NCBI GenBank assembly: GCA_944341895.1
Contig: CALVMB010000005.1
Coordinates: 1 to 64,000, forward strand
Direction of reading: 5' to 3'
Source: an uncultured Clostridia bacterium
GTDB lineage: Bacteria > Bacillota > Clostridia > Christensenellales > Borkfalkiaceae
Length of the DNA stretch: 64,000 bases
Of this stretch, positions 8,627 to 16,575 are shown piece after piece. Both the position numbers and the translations under genes were made by a program. The notes below the pieces were generated by a model. The model worked only from the letters and a program-made list of their open reading frames with translations. It was not told where the DNA came from and did not search any database. Positions within the stretch are counted from its first letter, which is position 1, and every line of letters starts with the position of its first letter.

Positions 8627-8655
8627 TTGCACAGCGTCGCTTTTTTTTGTATAAT
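8627..8655 (+). promoter_or_regulatory. Sigma-A promoter of metF-metH cluster
   Basis: TTGCAC (8627-8632), 17-bp spacer, perfect TATAAT (8650-8655), giving a leader of about 26 nt. Confidence 0.85.
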
Positions 8656-8687
8656 AAGGATATACGAAACGAAAACGGCGGTGCGAT

Positions 8688-9563
8688 ATGAAAATTTCGA
8701 CCTTGTTCCAACAGAAAAAAGCGTTGTTCTCCTTTGAGATCTTTCCGCCCAAGCCGACGGCGGATCTGGGCGGCATCGCCGCGACGGTGGAGCGCCTCGC
8801 CGCGCTCGCGCCCGATTATATCTCGGTGACGTGCAGCGCGGGCGGATCGGGCAACTCCCGCACACAGGAGATCGCGGCGATGGTCAAGCGCGCGGGCATC
8901 GAGCCGCTCGCGCACGTGACCTGCCTGCACTCCGACCGCGACAGCCTGCGCCGCACGCTGGACGGGCTCGCCGAAGCGGGCATCGAAAACGTGCTCGCGC
9001 TGCGCGGCGACCGCATCGAAGGCAGGGAAGAGAGCCGCGAATTTGCGCACGCCTCCGACCTCGTGCGCTTCATCCACGAAAACGGATACCCCTTCGACGT
9101 GGCGGCGGCGTGCTATCCCGAAGGGCACCCCGAAAGCCGCGACCTGCTCAGCGACATCCGCAACCTGAAGATCAAGGTGGACGCGGGCGTGAGCCACCTC
9201 AACACCCAACTGTTTTTCGACAACGAGGATTTCTTCCGCTTCCGCGAGCGCGCCGCGCTCGCGGGCATCGACGTGCCCGTGCAGGCGGGCGTGATGCCAC
9301 TGGTCAAAAAGAACCACGTCGACCGCATCATCAGCCTTTCGGGCGCCAAGATCCCCGCCAAGATCTCGCGCATGATCGCGCGCTTTTACGAAAAGCCCGA
9401 GGCGCTCGCCGAGGCGGGCGTCGCCTATGCGATCGACCAGATGATCGACCTGCTTTCGGCGGGGGCGCAGGGCGTACATGTGTACGTCATGAACAACGCC
9501 GCCGTCGCCGAACGAATCGCGGCGAGCGTTCTGCCCGTCATCCGCGGCATCAACGGGGAATGA
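8688..9563 (+). CDS. metF: Methylenetetrahydrofolate reductase
   Basis: MTHFR (291 aa), a flavin TIM-barrel enzyme reducing 5,10-methylene-THF to 5-methyl-THF, the methyl donor for MetH two genes downstream. Visible family motifs are FSFEIFPPK near the N-terminus with the catalytic Glu, YISVTCSAGG, LALRGD, and HLNTQLFFDNEDF. Length is normal. The ribosome binding site is weak (GGCGGTG). The stop is followed after one base by the next ATG. Confidence 0.96.
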   Translation: MKISTLFQQKKALFSFEIFPPKPTADLGGIAATVERLAALAPDYISVTCSAGGSGNSRTQEIAAMVKRAGIEPLAHVTCLHSDRDSLRRTLDGLAEAGIENVLALRGDRIEGREESREFAHASDLVRFIHENGYPFDVAAACYPEGHPESRDLLSDIRNLKIKVDAGVSHLNTQLFFDNEDFFRFRERAALAGIDVPVQAGVMPLVKKNHVDRIISLSGAKIPAKISRMIARFYEKPEALAEAGVAYAIDQMIDLLSAGAQGVHVYVMNNAAVAERIAASVLPVIRGINGE

Positions 9564-9564
9564 T

Positions 9565-10200
9565 ATGGACATCGACCGCAACGAATTTCTGCGCTATCTG
9601 GGCTGGAAAGGACAAGACACGGACGAGGCGTTTTTGCGGAAACTGGACGAGGCGGCAAAGCGCTGTCTGCAACTGGCAGAGCCGCGCTCGGCGGTGCGGC
9701 GCTTCGATCTGGACGGCATGACGCTGGCGGGCACGGATTTCACGCTCGAAGGCGAGGACATCCGCCGCCACCTGCAGGGCTGCCGCGCGGTGTACCTGTT
9801 TGCCGCGACCATCGGGATCAGGGTGGAACGCGAGACCGCCCGCCTCACCCGCAGGAGCGCACACGAGGCGCTGTTGTTCGACACGGCGGCAAGTTGCGCC
9901 GTGGAAAGTTACTGCGACGACATCTGCGCCGCGCTGTCCGCCGACTGCGGCAAGCGGCTGACGGAACGCTTTTCCTGCGGGTACGGGGACTTTCCCCTGC
10001 AGGCACAGCGGGACATCTGCAACTTACTGCGCACGGACGCGCGCATCGGGCTGTGCTGCGACGAGAGTTTTCTGCTCACGCCGCGCAAATCGGTGACGGC
10101 GGTGGTCGGCATCACGGACGGTCCCGCCGCGCCCGCGCAGAGCGGGTGCGGGCACCGCTGCGCCGCCTGCACAAAGACGGACTGCGCCTACCGCCGCTGA
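9565..10200 (+). CDS. Methionine synthase activation (AdoMet-binding) protein
   Basis: A 211-aa stand-alone version of the C-terminal reactivation domain of cobalamin-dependent methionine synthase, which uses AdoMet to remethylate oxidised B12. Supporting motifs are FAATIGIRVERE, SCAVESYCDDIC and RFSCGYGDFPLQAQRDI, followed by the TPRKSVTAVVGIT segment. The C-terminus has a Cys-rich tail (GCGHRCAACTKTDC) that could bind metal or an Fe-S cluster. It lies between metF and a metH lacking this domain, so the two proteins together make one functional enzyme. Confidence 0.92.
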   Translation: MDIDRNEFLRYLGWKGQDTDEAFLRKLDEAAKRCLQLAEPRSAVRRFDLDGMTLAGTDFTLEGEDIRRHLQGCRAVYLFAATIGIRVERETARLTRRSAHEALLFDTAASCAVESYCDDICAALSADCGKRLTERFSCGYGDFPLQAQRDICNLLRTDARIGLCCDESFLLTPRKSVTAVVGITDGPAAPAQSGCGHRCAACTKTDCAYRR

Positions 10201-10221
10201 GCGCGCGCAACCCGCACGGCG

Positions 10222-10290
10222 CACAGACACATGCAAGCGAACGCGCGGCGCGCGGACACATGCAAACGGACACACCCGCGCGGCGCGCGG
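10222..10290. repeat. Imperfect direct repeat upstream of metH
   Basis: The motif GACACATGCAA followed a few bases later by GCGCGGCGCGCGG occurs twice (about 10222-10252 and 10253-10289) in the 110-bp gap between the activation gene and metH. No function is evident. Confidence 0.6.
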
Positions 10291-10310
10291 ACCAACCACG
10301 AGGAAACGCC

Positions 10311-12701
10311 ATGGATTTTCGGAAATTTATGCAGGAACACACCGTCGTGTTCGACGGCGCGTTCGGCACCATGCTGCAAAAGGACGGACAGCCGACGGGC
10401 ACGGTGCCCGAGCGGCTGAACCTCACCGACCCCGAACGCATCGCGCGCATCCACCGCGCCTATGCACAGGCGGGCGCGGACGTGATCACCGCCAACACCT
10501 TCGGCGCGAACGAGAAAAAACTCGGCTCGCGCGAGGAATGCGGACGGGCGGTGCGCGCCGCCGTCGCCATCGCGCGCGAGGCGGCGGAAGGCAGGTTCGT
10601 GGCGCTGGACATCGGGCCGATCGGGCAATTGCTCGAACCGATGGGCACGCTCACCTTCGACGAGGCGTACGACATCTTTGCGCACGTCGTGGAAGCGGGC
10701 AAGGACGCCGACCTCATCCTCATCGAGACGATGGCGGACCTTGCCGAACTCAAAGCCGCCCTGCTCGCCGCGCGCGAGCACAGCGACCTGCCCGTGCTCT
10801 GTTCCATGACCTTCGAACAGAGCGGGCGCACCTTCACGGGGTGTGCTGCGGCGTGCTTTGCGCTGACCGCCTCCCCCCTCGCCGACGCGATCGGCGTGAA
10901 CTGTTCGCTGGGACCCGCGCAACTGCTGCCCGTCGTGGAAGAGATCGCGCGCTGGACGGACAAGCCCCTGCTCGTGCAGGCGAACGCGGGACTGCCCGAC
11001 GCGGACATGCACTACGACGTGACGGCGGAAGAATTTACCAAAGCGTACCGCGCCTTTCTGAAGCGCGGCGTGCGCATCGTAGGCGGATGCTGCGGCACCA
11101 CGCCCGACTATATCCGCGGACTGCGCGCCTTGGCAGACAAGACAAAGCCCGTTTCCCGCTCCCGCAGACGGCGCGCGGCGGTGTGTTCGGCGACACGCCT
11201 CGTTCCGCTGGACGGCGTGCGCGTGATCGGCGAACGCATCAATCCGACGGGAAAAAAGGCGATGAAACAGGCGCTTTTGGAAGAAAATTACGAATACGTG
11301 CAGAGACAGGCGATCGAACAGGCGGAGGCGGGCGCGGACATTTTGGACGTGAACGCGGGCCTGCCCGAGATCGACGAACGCGCCGTGCTGGTGCGGCTGG
11401 TGCGCGAGGTGCAGGCGGTGTGCGACCTGCCCCTGCAGATCGACTGCGGCAAGGCGGACGCCATCGAGGCGGCACTGCGCCGCACGGCGGGAAAGGCGAT
11501 CGTCAACTCCGTCAACGGCGAGGACCGCGTGCTCGACGCCGTTCTGCCCGTCGCCGCCAAATACGGCGCCGCCGTGGTCGGGCTGACCATGGACGAGCGC
11601 GGCATTCCCAAGACGGCGAAAGAGCGCGTCGCCATCGCGGACAAGATCGTGGCGCGGGCGCGCACATACGGCATCCCCGCCGAGGACGTGTACATCGACT
11701 GCCTGACACTGACGGTGAGCGCCGAACAGGCACAGGCGCGCGAGACACTGGAAGCCATCCGCGCCGTCAAAAAGCGCTACCCCGTCAAGACGGTGCTGGG
11801 CGTGAGCAACATCTCCTTCGGCCTGCCCAACCGCCAGATCGTGAACACCGCCTTCCTGACGGCGGCGCTGTTCGCGGGGCTGGATCTGCCCATCCTCAAC
11901 CCCAACGTGCCCGAAAACATGCAGGCGGTGGCGGCGTTCCGCGCGCTGTCGGGGCAGGACAAAAACTGCGCGGCATACACCGAAACATACGGGAACGTGC
12001 AGGTGACTTCCTCCGTCCTTTCCAAAAACGCCGCGCCCGCGGCGACGCCCGCCGACGGATCGGACGGCGAACAGATCTTCCGCTGTATCCGCAAGGGCAT
12101 GCCCGAGGCGGCGGCGGTATGCGAAAAACTGCTGGATTCCTTGCCCCCCTTGCAGGTCATCGACGAGTACCTCATCCCCGCCCTCAACGCGGTGGGCGAC
12201 GCCTATGAAAAGGGAACGCTGTTCCTGCCCCAACTCATCGCGGCGGCGGACAGCGCCAAACTGTGCTTCGACGCCGTGAAAAAGCGCCTCCCCGCAGGGG
12301 GCGCCGAGCGCGGGACCATCGTGCTCGCCACCGTGAAAGGCGACATTCACGACATCGGCAAGAACATCGTGCGCACCGTTTTGGAAAATTACGGGTACAA
12401 GGTGATCGACCTGGGCAAGAACGTGCCGCCCGAAACGGTCGCCGAAGCGTGCGAACGCGGCGGCGTGCGGCTGTGCGGGCTGTCCGCGCTGATGACCACC
12501 ACCGTGCCCGCCATGGAAGAGACCATCCGCCTGCTGCGGGAACGCTGTCCCGCCTGCCGCGTGATGGTGGGCGGCGCGGTGCTCAACGAGGACTATGCCC
12601 GCAAAATCGGCGCGGACTGGTACTGCAAGGACGCCAACGTGAGCGCGAAGGTGGCGCAGTTCGTCTTTGAAAACGGCGCCCCTGTCCCTGCCCTGCGCTG
12701 A
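10311..12701 (+). CDS. metH: Cobalamin-dependent methionine synthase lacking activation domain
   Basis: MetH (796 aa) transfers the methyl group from methyl-THF to homocysteine. It has a homocysteine-binding barrel (about 1-290) with zinc Cys198 and Cys260-Cys261 (GGCCGTTP), a pterin-binding barrel (about 305-560; INPTGKKAM and DVNAGLPEID), and B12 cap and binding domains (about 575-796) with the lower axial His680 in GDIHDIGKN. The reactivation domain of full-length MetH (about 1,200 aa) is missing and is encoded by the upstream 211-aa gene. GAGGAAA precedes ATG 10311. Confidence 0.96.
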   Translation: MDFRKFMQEHTVVFDGAFGTMLQKDGQPTGTVPERLNLTDPERIARIHRAYAQAGADVITANTFGANEKKLGSREECGRAVRAAVAIAREAAEGRFVALDIGPIGQLLEPMGTLTFDEAYDIFAHVVEAGKDADLILIETMADLAELKAALLAAREHSDLPVLCSMTFEQSGRTFTGCAAACFALTASPLADAIGVNCSLGPAQLLPVVEEIARWTDKPLLVQANAGLPDADMHYDVTAEEFTKAYRAFLKRGVRIVGGCCGTTPDYIRGLRALADKTKPVSRSRRRRAAVCSATRLVPLDGVRVIGERINPTGKKAMKQALLEENYEYVQRQAIEQAEAGADILDVNAGLPEIDERAVLVRLVREVQAVCDLPLQIDCGKADAIEAALRRTAGKAIVNSVNGEDRVLDAVLPVAAKYGAAVVGLTMDERGIPKTAKERVAIADKIVARARTYGIPAEDVYIDCLTLTVSAEQAQARETLEAIRAVKKRYPVKTVLGVSNISFGLPNRQIVNTAFLTAALFAGLDLPILNPNVPENMQAVAAFRALSGQDKNCAAYTETYGNVQVTSSVLSKNAAPAATPADGSDGEQIFRCIRKGMPEAAAVCEKLLDSLPPLQVIDEYLIPALNAVGDAYEKGTLFLPQLIAAADSAKLCFDAVKKRLPAGGAERGTIVLATVKGDIHDIGKNIVRTVLENYGYKVIDLGKNVPPETVAEACERGGVRLCGLSALMTTTVPAMEETIRLLRERCPACRVMVGGAVLNEDYARKIGADWYCKDANVSAKVAQFVFENGAPVPALR

Positions 12702-12790
12702 ATGACCTGAGCCGGATGTTTTGCACGGATCAGCCCGCGCAGATCATCTGCGCACCAAAGCCCCGCGCCCAACATTCCCGCACAGAATAC

Positions 12791-12818
12791 CGCGCGCCGA
12801 ATATCGCGCGCCGAATAT
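12791..12818. repeat. Two perfect 14-bp tandem repeats
   Basis: CGCGCGCCGAATAT occurs twice head to tail (12791-12804, 12805-12818), just upstream of the metH terminator hairpin. Confidence 0.85.
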
Positions 12819-12830
12819 CGCGCAAACGAA

Positions 12831-12864
12831 CAGCCGCCCGACGTTAAACGTCGGGCGGCTGTTT
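12831..12864 (+). terminator. Terminator after metH
   Basis: Thirteen-bp stem (12831-12843 with 12849-12861, loop TTAAA) followed by GTTTGCC. The U-tract is short. It lies 130 bases after the stop. Confidence 0.7.
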
Positions 12865-12872
12865 GCCGATAA

Positions 12873-12987
12873 AACGAATCGGGCGCAGAGCCTTGCGGTT
12901 CTGCGCCCGATCCAAATATGATAAGGGGGAAAATGATGAGCATTGGAATGTAATCAAGCGGCGACATCGCGTCCGTCGTCTGATTAC
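12873..12987 (-). ncRNA. Candidate small RNA of about 115 nt, unassigned
   Basis: On the minus strand a sigma-A promoter (TTTACA-17-TATAAT, 13022-12994) predicts a start near 12987. The transcript would open with a 5' hairpin (TGTAATCA at 12988-12981 pairing with TGATTACA at 12956-12949, around a GC-rich loop) and end in an intrinsic terminator (12-bp stem 12911-12900 with 12889-12878, then TCGTTTT). No RNA family was recognised. A reading frame MSPLDYIPMLIIFPLIIFG starts inside it but has a poor ribosome binding site and runs through the terminator, so I favour a non-coding RNA. No data on expression. Confidence 0.5.
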
Positions 12988-12993
12988 ACCCTT

Positions 12994-13022
12994 ATTATAC
13001 CTATACCCTCGCCGTTTGTAAA
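12994..13022 (-). promoter_or_regulatory. Sigma-A promoter of the candidate small RNA
   Basis: TTTACA (13022-13017), 17-bp spacer, perfect TATAAT (12999-12994). No protein gene lies downstream on this strand. Confidence 0.75.
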
Positions 13023-13101
13023 GCGCCTGCAAAAAAATTTTTGAAAATTTTGAAAACTTTTTTCTTGTACAAAATTTGTTAAGTTTTCACATTTTAGCGC
13101 G

Positions 13102-13149
13102 AAAAAAAGGGTTTTCGGCGAAATGCTGTGAATTACAGACAGCCGAAAA
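13102..13149 (-). terminator. Terminator after spmB
   Basis: Minus-strand TTTTCGGC...GCCGAAAA stem (13149-13142 with 13119-13112) holding an inner CTGT/ACAG stem, followed by a run of seven T after CCC. It sits in an unusually AT-rich 170-bp stretch. Confidence 0.75.
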
Positions 13150-13164
13150 TTGACTTTTCGGTAT

Positions 13165-13187
13165 AAAAATGAAAAGTTTTCATTTTT
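13165..13187. repeat. AT-rich 11-bp inverted repeat
   Basis: AAAAATGAAAA and TTTTCATTTTT flank a single G. It lies between spmB and its terminator; purpose unknown. Confidence 0.6.
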
Positions 13188-13240
13188 CACAAAATGCGGG
13201 CGCGGGACGGGCGGAACGCGCGTTCCGCCTGCGGCATGCC

Positions 13241-13753
13241 TTACAGCAAGCGGCAGAACAGGCAGCCGAGCGCGGCGGCGGCGAGGTTGGAAGCCAGCGC
13301 GACCGCCACGGGCAGGAAGGGGCGCTTCCCTTCCGCCGACGCGAAATAGACGGCGGAGAGGTAGAAGACGGTCTCCCCCGAGGCATACACGGCGCATGCA
13401 CAGCGCGCGATGTACGAATCGGCGCCGTACTGCGAACACAGCCGCGACAGAAGGGAGAGCGACCCGCTGCCCGAAAAGGGCTTGACGAGTACGAGCGGGG
13501 CGATCTCGGCGGGAATGCCCAGCGCGCCGAACAGCGGCGACACCGCCGCGCACAGCCGCGCGGACAGCCCGCTCGCCTCGAACAGGCTTGCCAGGACGAG
13601 CACGGCGGCGATGTACGGAAACAGCGAACGCAGCAGCGGCAGAACGCCCGCCGCGCCGCCCGCAAAACTGTCGTATACCTTCACCCTGCGCGCCGCCGCG
13701 AACACGAACACCGCCAGAAAGAGCAGCGGCAGAAGGAGCGCGAGCCACTTCAT
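13241..13753 (-). CDS. spmB: Spore maturation protein B-like membrane protein
   Basis: A 170-aa nucleoside-recognition (Gate) domain membrane protein. It has an N-terminal signal-anchor-like helix, then GGAAGVLPLLRSLFPYIAAVLV, the conserved LVLVKPFSGSGSLSLLS segment, and CAVYASGETVFYLSAVYFAS, the hallmark SpmB signature. SpmA/SpmB are needed for dehydration of the spore core in Bacillus. The ATG overlaps the spmA stop (ATGA), so the two are coupled. Confidence 0.9.
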   Translation of the reverse strand: MKWLALLLPLLFLAVFVFAAARRVKVYDSFAGGAAGVLPLLRSLFPYIAAVLVLASLFEASGLSARLCAAVSPLFGALGIPAEIAPLVLVKPFSGSGSLSLLSRLCSQYGADSYIARCACAVYASGETVFYLSAVYFASAEGKRPFLPVAVALASNLAAAALGCLFCRLL

Positions 13754-14316
13754 CCGCGCACCTTCGCGCGCACGGCAAAGGCGACGCGCACGAGCGCCAT
13801 GCCCAGCAACAGCGAACAAAGCGATGCGAGCACGGCGGGCAGGACGATATCGAACGGCGCCGCCGAGCCCAGTTCGGCGCGGAGCGCGACGGCGGTGACG
13901 GGAAACAACTGCAAGCCCGCGCAGTTGACGACAAAGAGCATGGCGCGGGCGTATTCGGCGCGTTCGCCCTGCCCGAGCAGCCGCATGGCGGAAATGCCGG
14001 CGGGCGTCGCCGCGCCGCCCATGCCCAGAAAATTCGCCGAGAGGTTGACGGCGATGTGCCCGAGCGCGCGCTCGTTTCGCGTGCGGAACAGGCGGGCGGT
14101 GAGCGGCTTCATGCACTTTGCCATGCCGCGCAGCACCCCCGCATCCTCGGCGACCTTCAGAAAGCCCAGCCACACCGCATACACGGCGGCGAGGGACAGG
14201 CAGAGCGTCACCGCATCTTTGGCGCCCGCAAGCAGGGCGGGCAGAAAGGCGGCGGGCTCGGCGAAAGCAAGCGCCAGCGCGCAACAAACAAACAGGACAA
14301 GGAACAGGGCGTTCAC
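13750..14316 (-). CDS. spmA: Spore maturation protein A-like membrane protein
   Basis: A 188-aa Gate-domain membrane protein. Signature segments are LSLAAVYAVWLGFLKVAEDAG, NLSANFLGMGGAATPAGI and FVVNCAGLQLFPVTAVALR. The start is GTG 14316 with GGAGGT six bases upstream; an earlier in-frame start would add a low-complexity tail unlike the family. It is first of the spmAB pair and divergent from metG. Confidence 0.9.
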   Translation of the reverse strand: MNALFLVLFVCCALALAFAEPAAFLPALLAGAKDAVTLCLSLAAVYAVWLGFLKVAEDAGVLRGMAKCMKPLTARLFRTRNERALGHIAVNLSANFLGMGGAATPAGISAMRLLGQGERAEYARAMLFVVNCAGLQLFPVTAVALRAELGSAAPFDIVLPAVLASLCSLLLGMALVRVAFAVRAKVRG

Positions 14317-14403
14317 GGCGGCACCTCCTCTCCCTACCCTATGCCCGTCCGCGCACAAACATGAGCGCGGCGGCGCGTTTTTTCGGCGGACGGCACAAAA
14401 TGT

Positions 14404-14432
14404 TTTACATCGCGGCGCAAATGCGGTATAAT
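14404..14432 (+). promoter_or_regulatory. Sigma-A promoter of metG
   Basis: TTTACA (14404-14409), 17-bp spacer, TATAAT (14427-14432). Confidence 0.85.
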
Positions 14433-14477
14433 TGAAAAAATCACAACGTTTTGCGGATTCACGCCGCGGAGGGAAGT

Positions 14478-16439
14478 ATGGCAACGAAACAACCCTATTA
14501 TATCACGACCGCGATCGCGTACACGTCGGGCAAGCCGCACATCGGCAACACCTACGAGATCGTGCTCACCGACGCCATCGCGCGGTTCAGGCGCAACCAG
14601 GGCTTCGACGTGCGGTTCCAGACGGGAACGGACGAACACGGCCAGAAGATCGAAGAAAAAGCCGCCGCCGCGGGCGTGACCCCGCAGGCATTCGTCGACG
14701 GCGTGGCGGGTACGATCAAGGACATCTGGGACATGATGAACGTGTCCTACGACAAGTTCATCCGCACCACCGACAAGGACCACGAACGGCAGGTGCAGAA
14801 GATCTTCAAAAAACTGTACGAACAGGGCGACATCTACAAAGGGCATTACGAGGGCATGTACTGCACCCCCTGCGAGGCGTTCTGGACCCCTTCCCAACTC
14901 AAAGACGGAAAATGCCCCGACTGCGGCAGAGAGGTCAGGCCCGCCAAAGAGGAAGCGTATTTCTTCCGCATGAGCAAGTATGCCGACCGCCTGCTCAAAT
15001 ACTACGAAGAACACCCCGAATTCATCACCCCCGTCTCGCGCAAAAACGAGATGGTGAACAACTTTCTGAAGCCCGGATTGCAGGATCTGTGCGTCTCGCG
15101 CACCTCCTTCACCTGGGGTATCCCCGTGGACTTCGACCCCAAACACGTGGTATACGTGTGGCTGGACGCGCTGACCAACTACATCACGGGGCTGGGCTAC
15201 GACGCGGACGGGAACTCGGACGAACTGTTCAAAAAGTATTGGCCCGCCGACCTGCACGTCATCGGCAAGGACATCATCCGCTTCCACACCATTTACTGGC
15301 CCATCTTCCTGATGGCGCTGGGGGTCCCCCTGCCCAAACGCGTGTTCGGGCACCCGTGGCTGCTGACGGGCGGCGATAAGATGAGCAAATCGCGCGGCAA
15401 CACCATCTACGCGGACGAACTCGTGAAAGTGTTCGGCGTGGACGCGGTGCGGTACTTTGTGCTGGGCGACATGCCCTTCGACAACGACGGGAACATCACC
15501 TGGGAACTGATCAACGACCGCATCAATTCCGACCTCGCCAATACCTACGGCAACCTCGTCTCGCGCACGACGGCGATGGCGCTGCAATATTTCGGCGGCG
15601 AACTTGCCGACCGCGGCGCGGCGGAACCCGTAGACGGCGAACTCAAAAGCATGGCGACGGCGCTGTACGCAAACGTCGCGGCGAAGATGGACGAATGCAG
15701 GATCGCCGACGCGCTGGGCGAGATCTTTTCCTTCCTGCGCCGCTGCAACAAATACATCGACGAGACGGCGCCGTGGGTACTCGCCAAGGACGAGGCAAAG
15801 CGCGGCCGCCTTTCCACCGTCCTGTACAACCTCGCCGAGAGCATCGTCATCGCCACGTCGCTCCTGCAGCCCTTCCTGCCCGCGACGGCGGAAAAGGTGT
15901 TCGCGCAGTTCGGCGGCAAGGCGCGCCCGTACGCCGATTTGGACAAATTCGGGCTGTTGCCTGCGGGCACCAAAGTCGCGCCCGCCGAGGGACACCTGTT
16001 CGTGCGCCGCAAGTTCGAGGACGTGAAAAAGGCGTACGAGGAACTGCACAAAGAACAAAAACCCGCCCCGACTCCCAAGGCCGCGGCGGAATCGAGCGAG
16101 AAAAAAGCCATGGAACCGATCGGCATCGACGAATTTTCCAAAGTGGAAATGCGCATCGCGACGGTGATCGCCTGCGAAAAGGTGGAAAAGAGCGACAAAC
16201 TGCTCAAAAGCACGGTGCGCCTCGGCAACGAGACGCGCACGGTGGTGAGCGGCATCGCCAAGTTCTATACCCCCGAAGAGATGGTCGGAAAACAGGTGGT
16301 CATGGTCACCAACCTCAAGCCCGCCAAACTGCGCGGCATCCTCAGCGAGGGCATGATCCTGTGCGCCGAGGACGCCGAGGGCAACCTGAAACTGCTCGCG
16401 CCCGAGGCCGCCATCGCCGACGGGAGCCAGATCTTTTAA
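14478..16439 (+). CDS. metG: Methionine--tRNA ligase with C-terminal tRNA-binding domain
   Basis: MetRS (653 aa) charges tRNA-Met. The class I signatures HIGN (21-24) and KMSKS (301-305) are present, as is a zinc knuckle CTPCEAFW...CPDCGRE. An EMAPII/Arc1p-like tRNA-binding domain occupies about 545-653 (IGIDEFSKVEMRIATV onwards) after an Ala/Lys-rich linker. Start 14478 follows GGAGG; the upstream ATG at 14451 would add nine residues before the conserved start. It heads the metG-(broken gene)-tatD-radical SAM-rsmA cluster, comparable to metS-tatD-rnmV-ksgA in Bacillus. Confidence 0.98.
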   Translation: MATKQPYYITTAIAYTSGKPHIGNTYEIVLTDAIARFRRNQGFDVRFQTGTDEHGQKIEEKAAAAGVTPQAFVDGVAGTIKDIWDMMNVSYDKFIRTTDKDHERQVQKIFKKLYEQGDIYKGHYEGMYCTPCEAFWTPSQLKDGKCPDCGREVRPAKEEAYFFRMSKYADRLLKYYEEHPEFITPVSRKNEMVNNFLKPGLQDLCVSRTSFTWGIPVDFDPKHVVYVWLDALTNYITGLGYDADGNSDELFKKYWPADLHVIGKDIIRFHTIYWPIFLMALGVPLPKRVFGHPWLLTGGDKMSKSRGNTIYADELVKVFGVDAVRYFVLGDMPFDNDGNITWELINDRINSDLANTYGNLVSRTTAMALQYFGGELADRGAAEPVDGELKSMATALYANVAAKMDECRIADALGEIFSFLRRCNKYIDETAPWVLAKDEAKRGRLSTVLYNLAESIVIATSLLQPFLPATAEKVFAQFGGKARPYADLDKFGLLPAGTKVAPAEGHLFVRRKFEDVKKAYEELHKEQKPAPTPKAAAESSEKKAMEPIGIDEFSKVEMRIATVIACEKVEKSDKLLKSTVRLGNETRTVVSGIAKFYTPEEMVGKQVVMVTNLKPAKLRGILSEGMILCAEDAEGNLKLLAPEAAIADGSQIF

Positions 16440-16451
16440 CAAATCCGTTTG

Positions 16452-16484
16452 CCGCGCGGCGCATCTTGCGCCGCGCGGTTTTTT
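16452..16484 (+). terminator. Terminator after metG
   Basis: Twelve-bp GC stem (16452-16463 with 16467-16478, loop TCT) followed by TTTTTT, 12 bases after the stop. Confidence 0.95.
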
Positions 16485-16575
16485 CGGCGGCGGAGCGCGG
16501 ATAACTTTTTTTACGATTTTTTCGGCATGTGAGTAAAAATGCGCCCGTCTGCGTTTATAAGACGGAGGGAAGAGT

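Noticed and set aside
12844..12967. Small hydrophobic peptide (MSPLDYIPMLIIFPLIIFG...) resembling a type I toxin
   Set aside because: Poor ribosome binding site, the frame runs through the intrinsic terminator, and no antisense RNA promoter is apparent; noted under the candidate sRNA instead.
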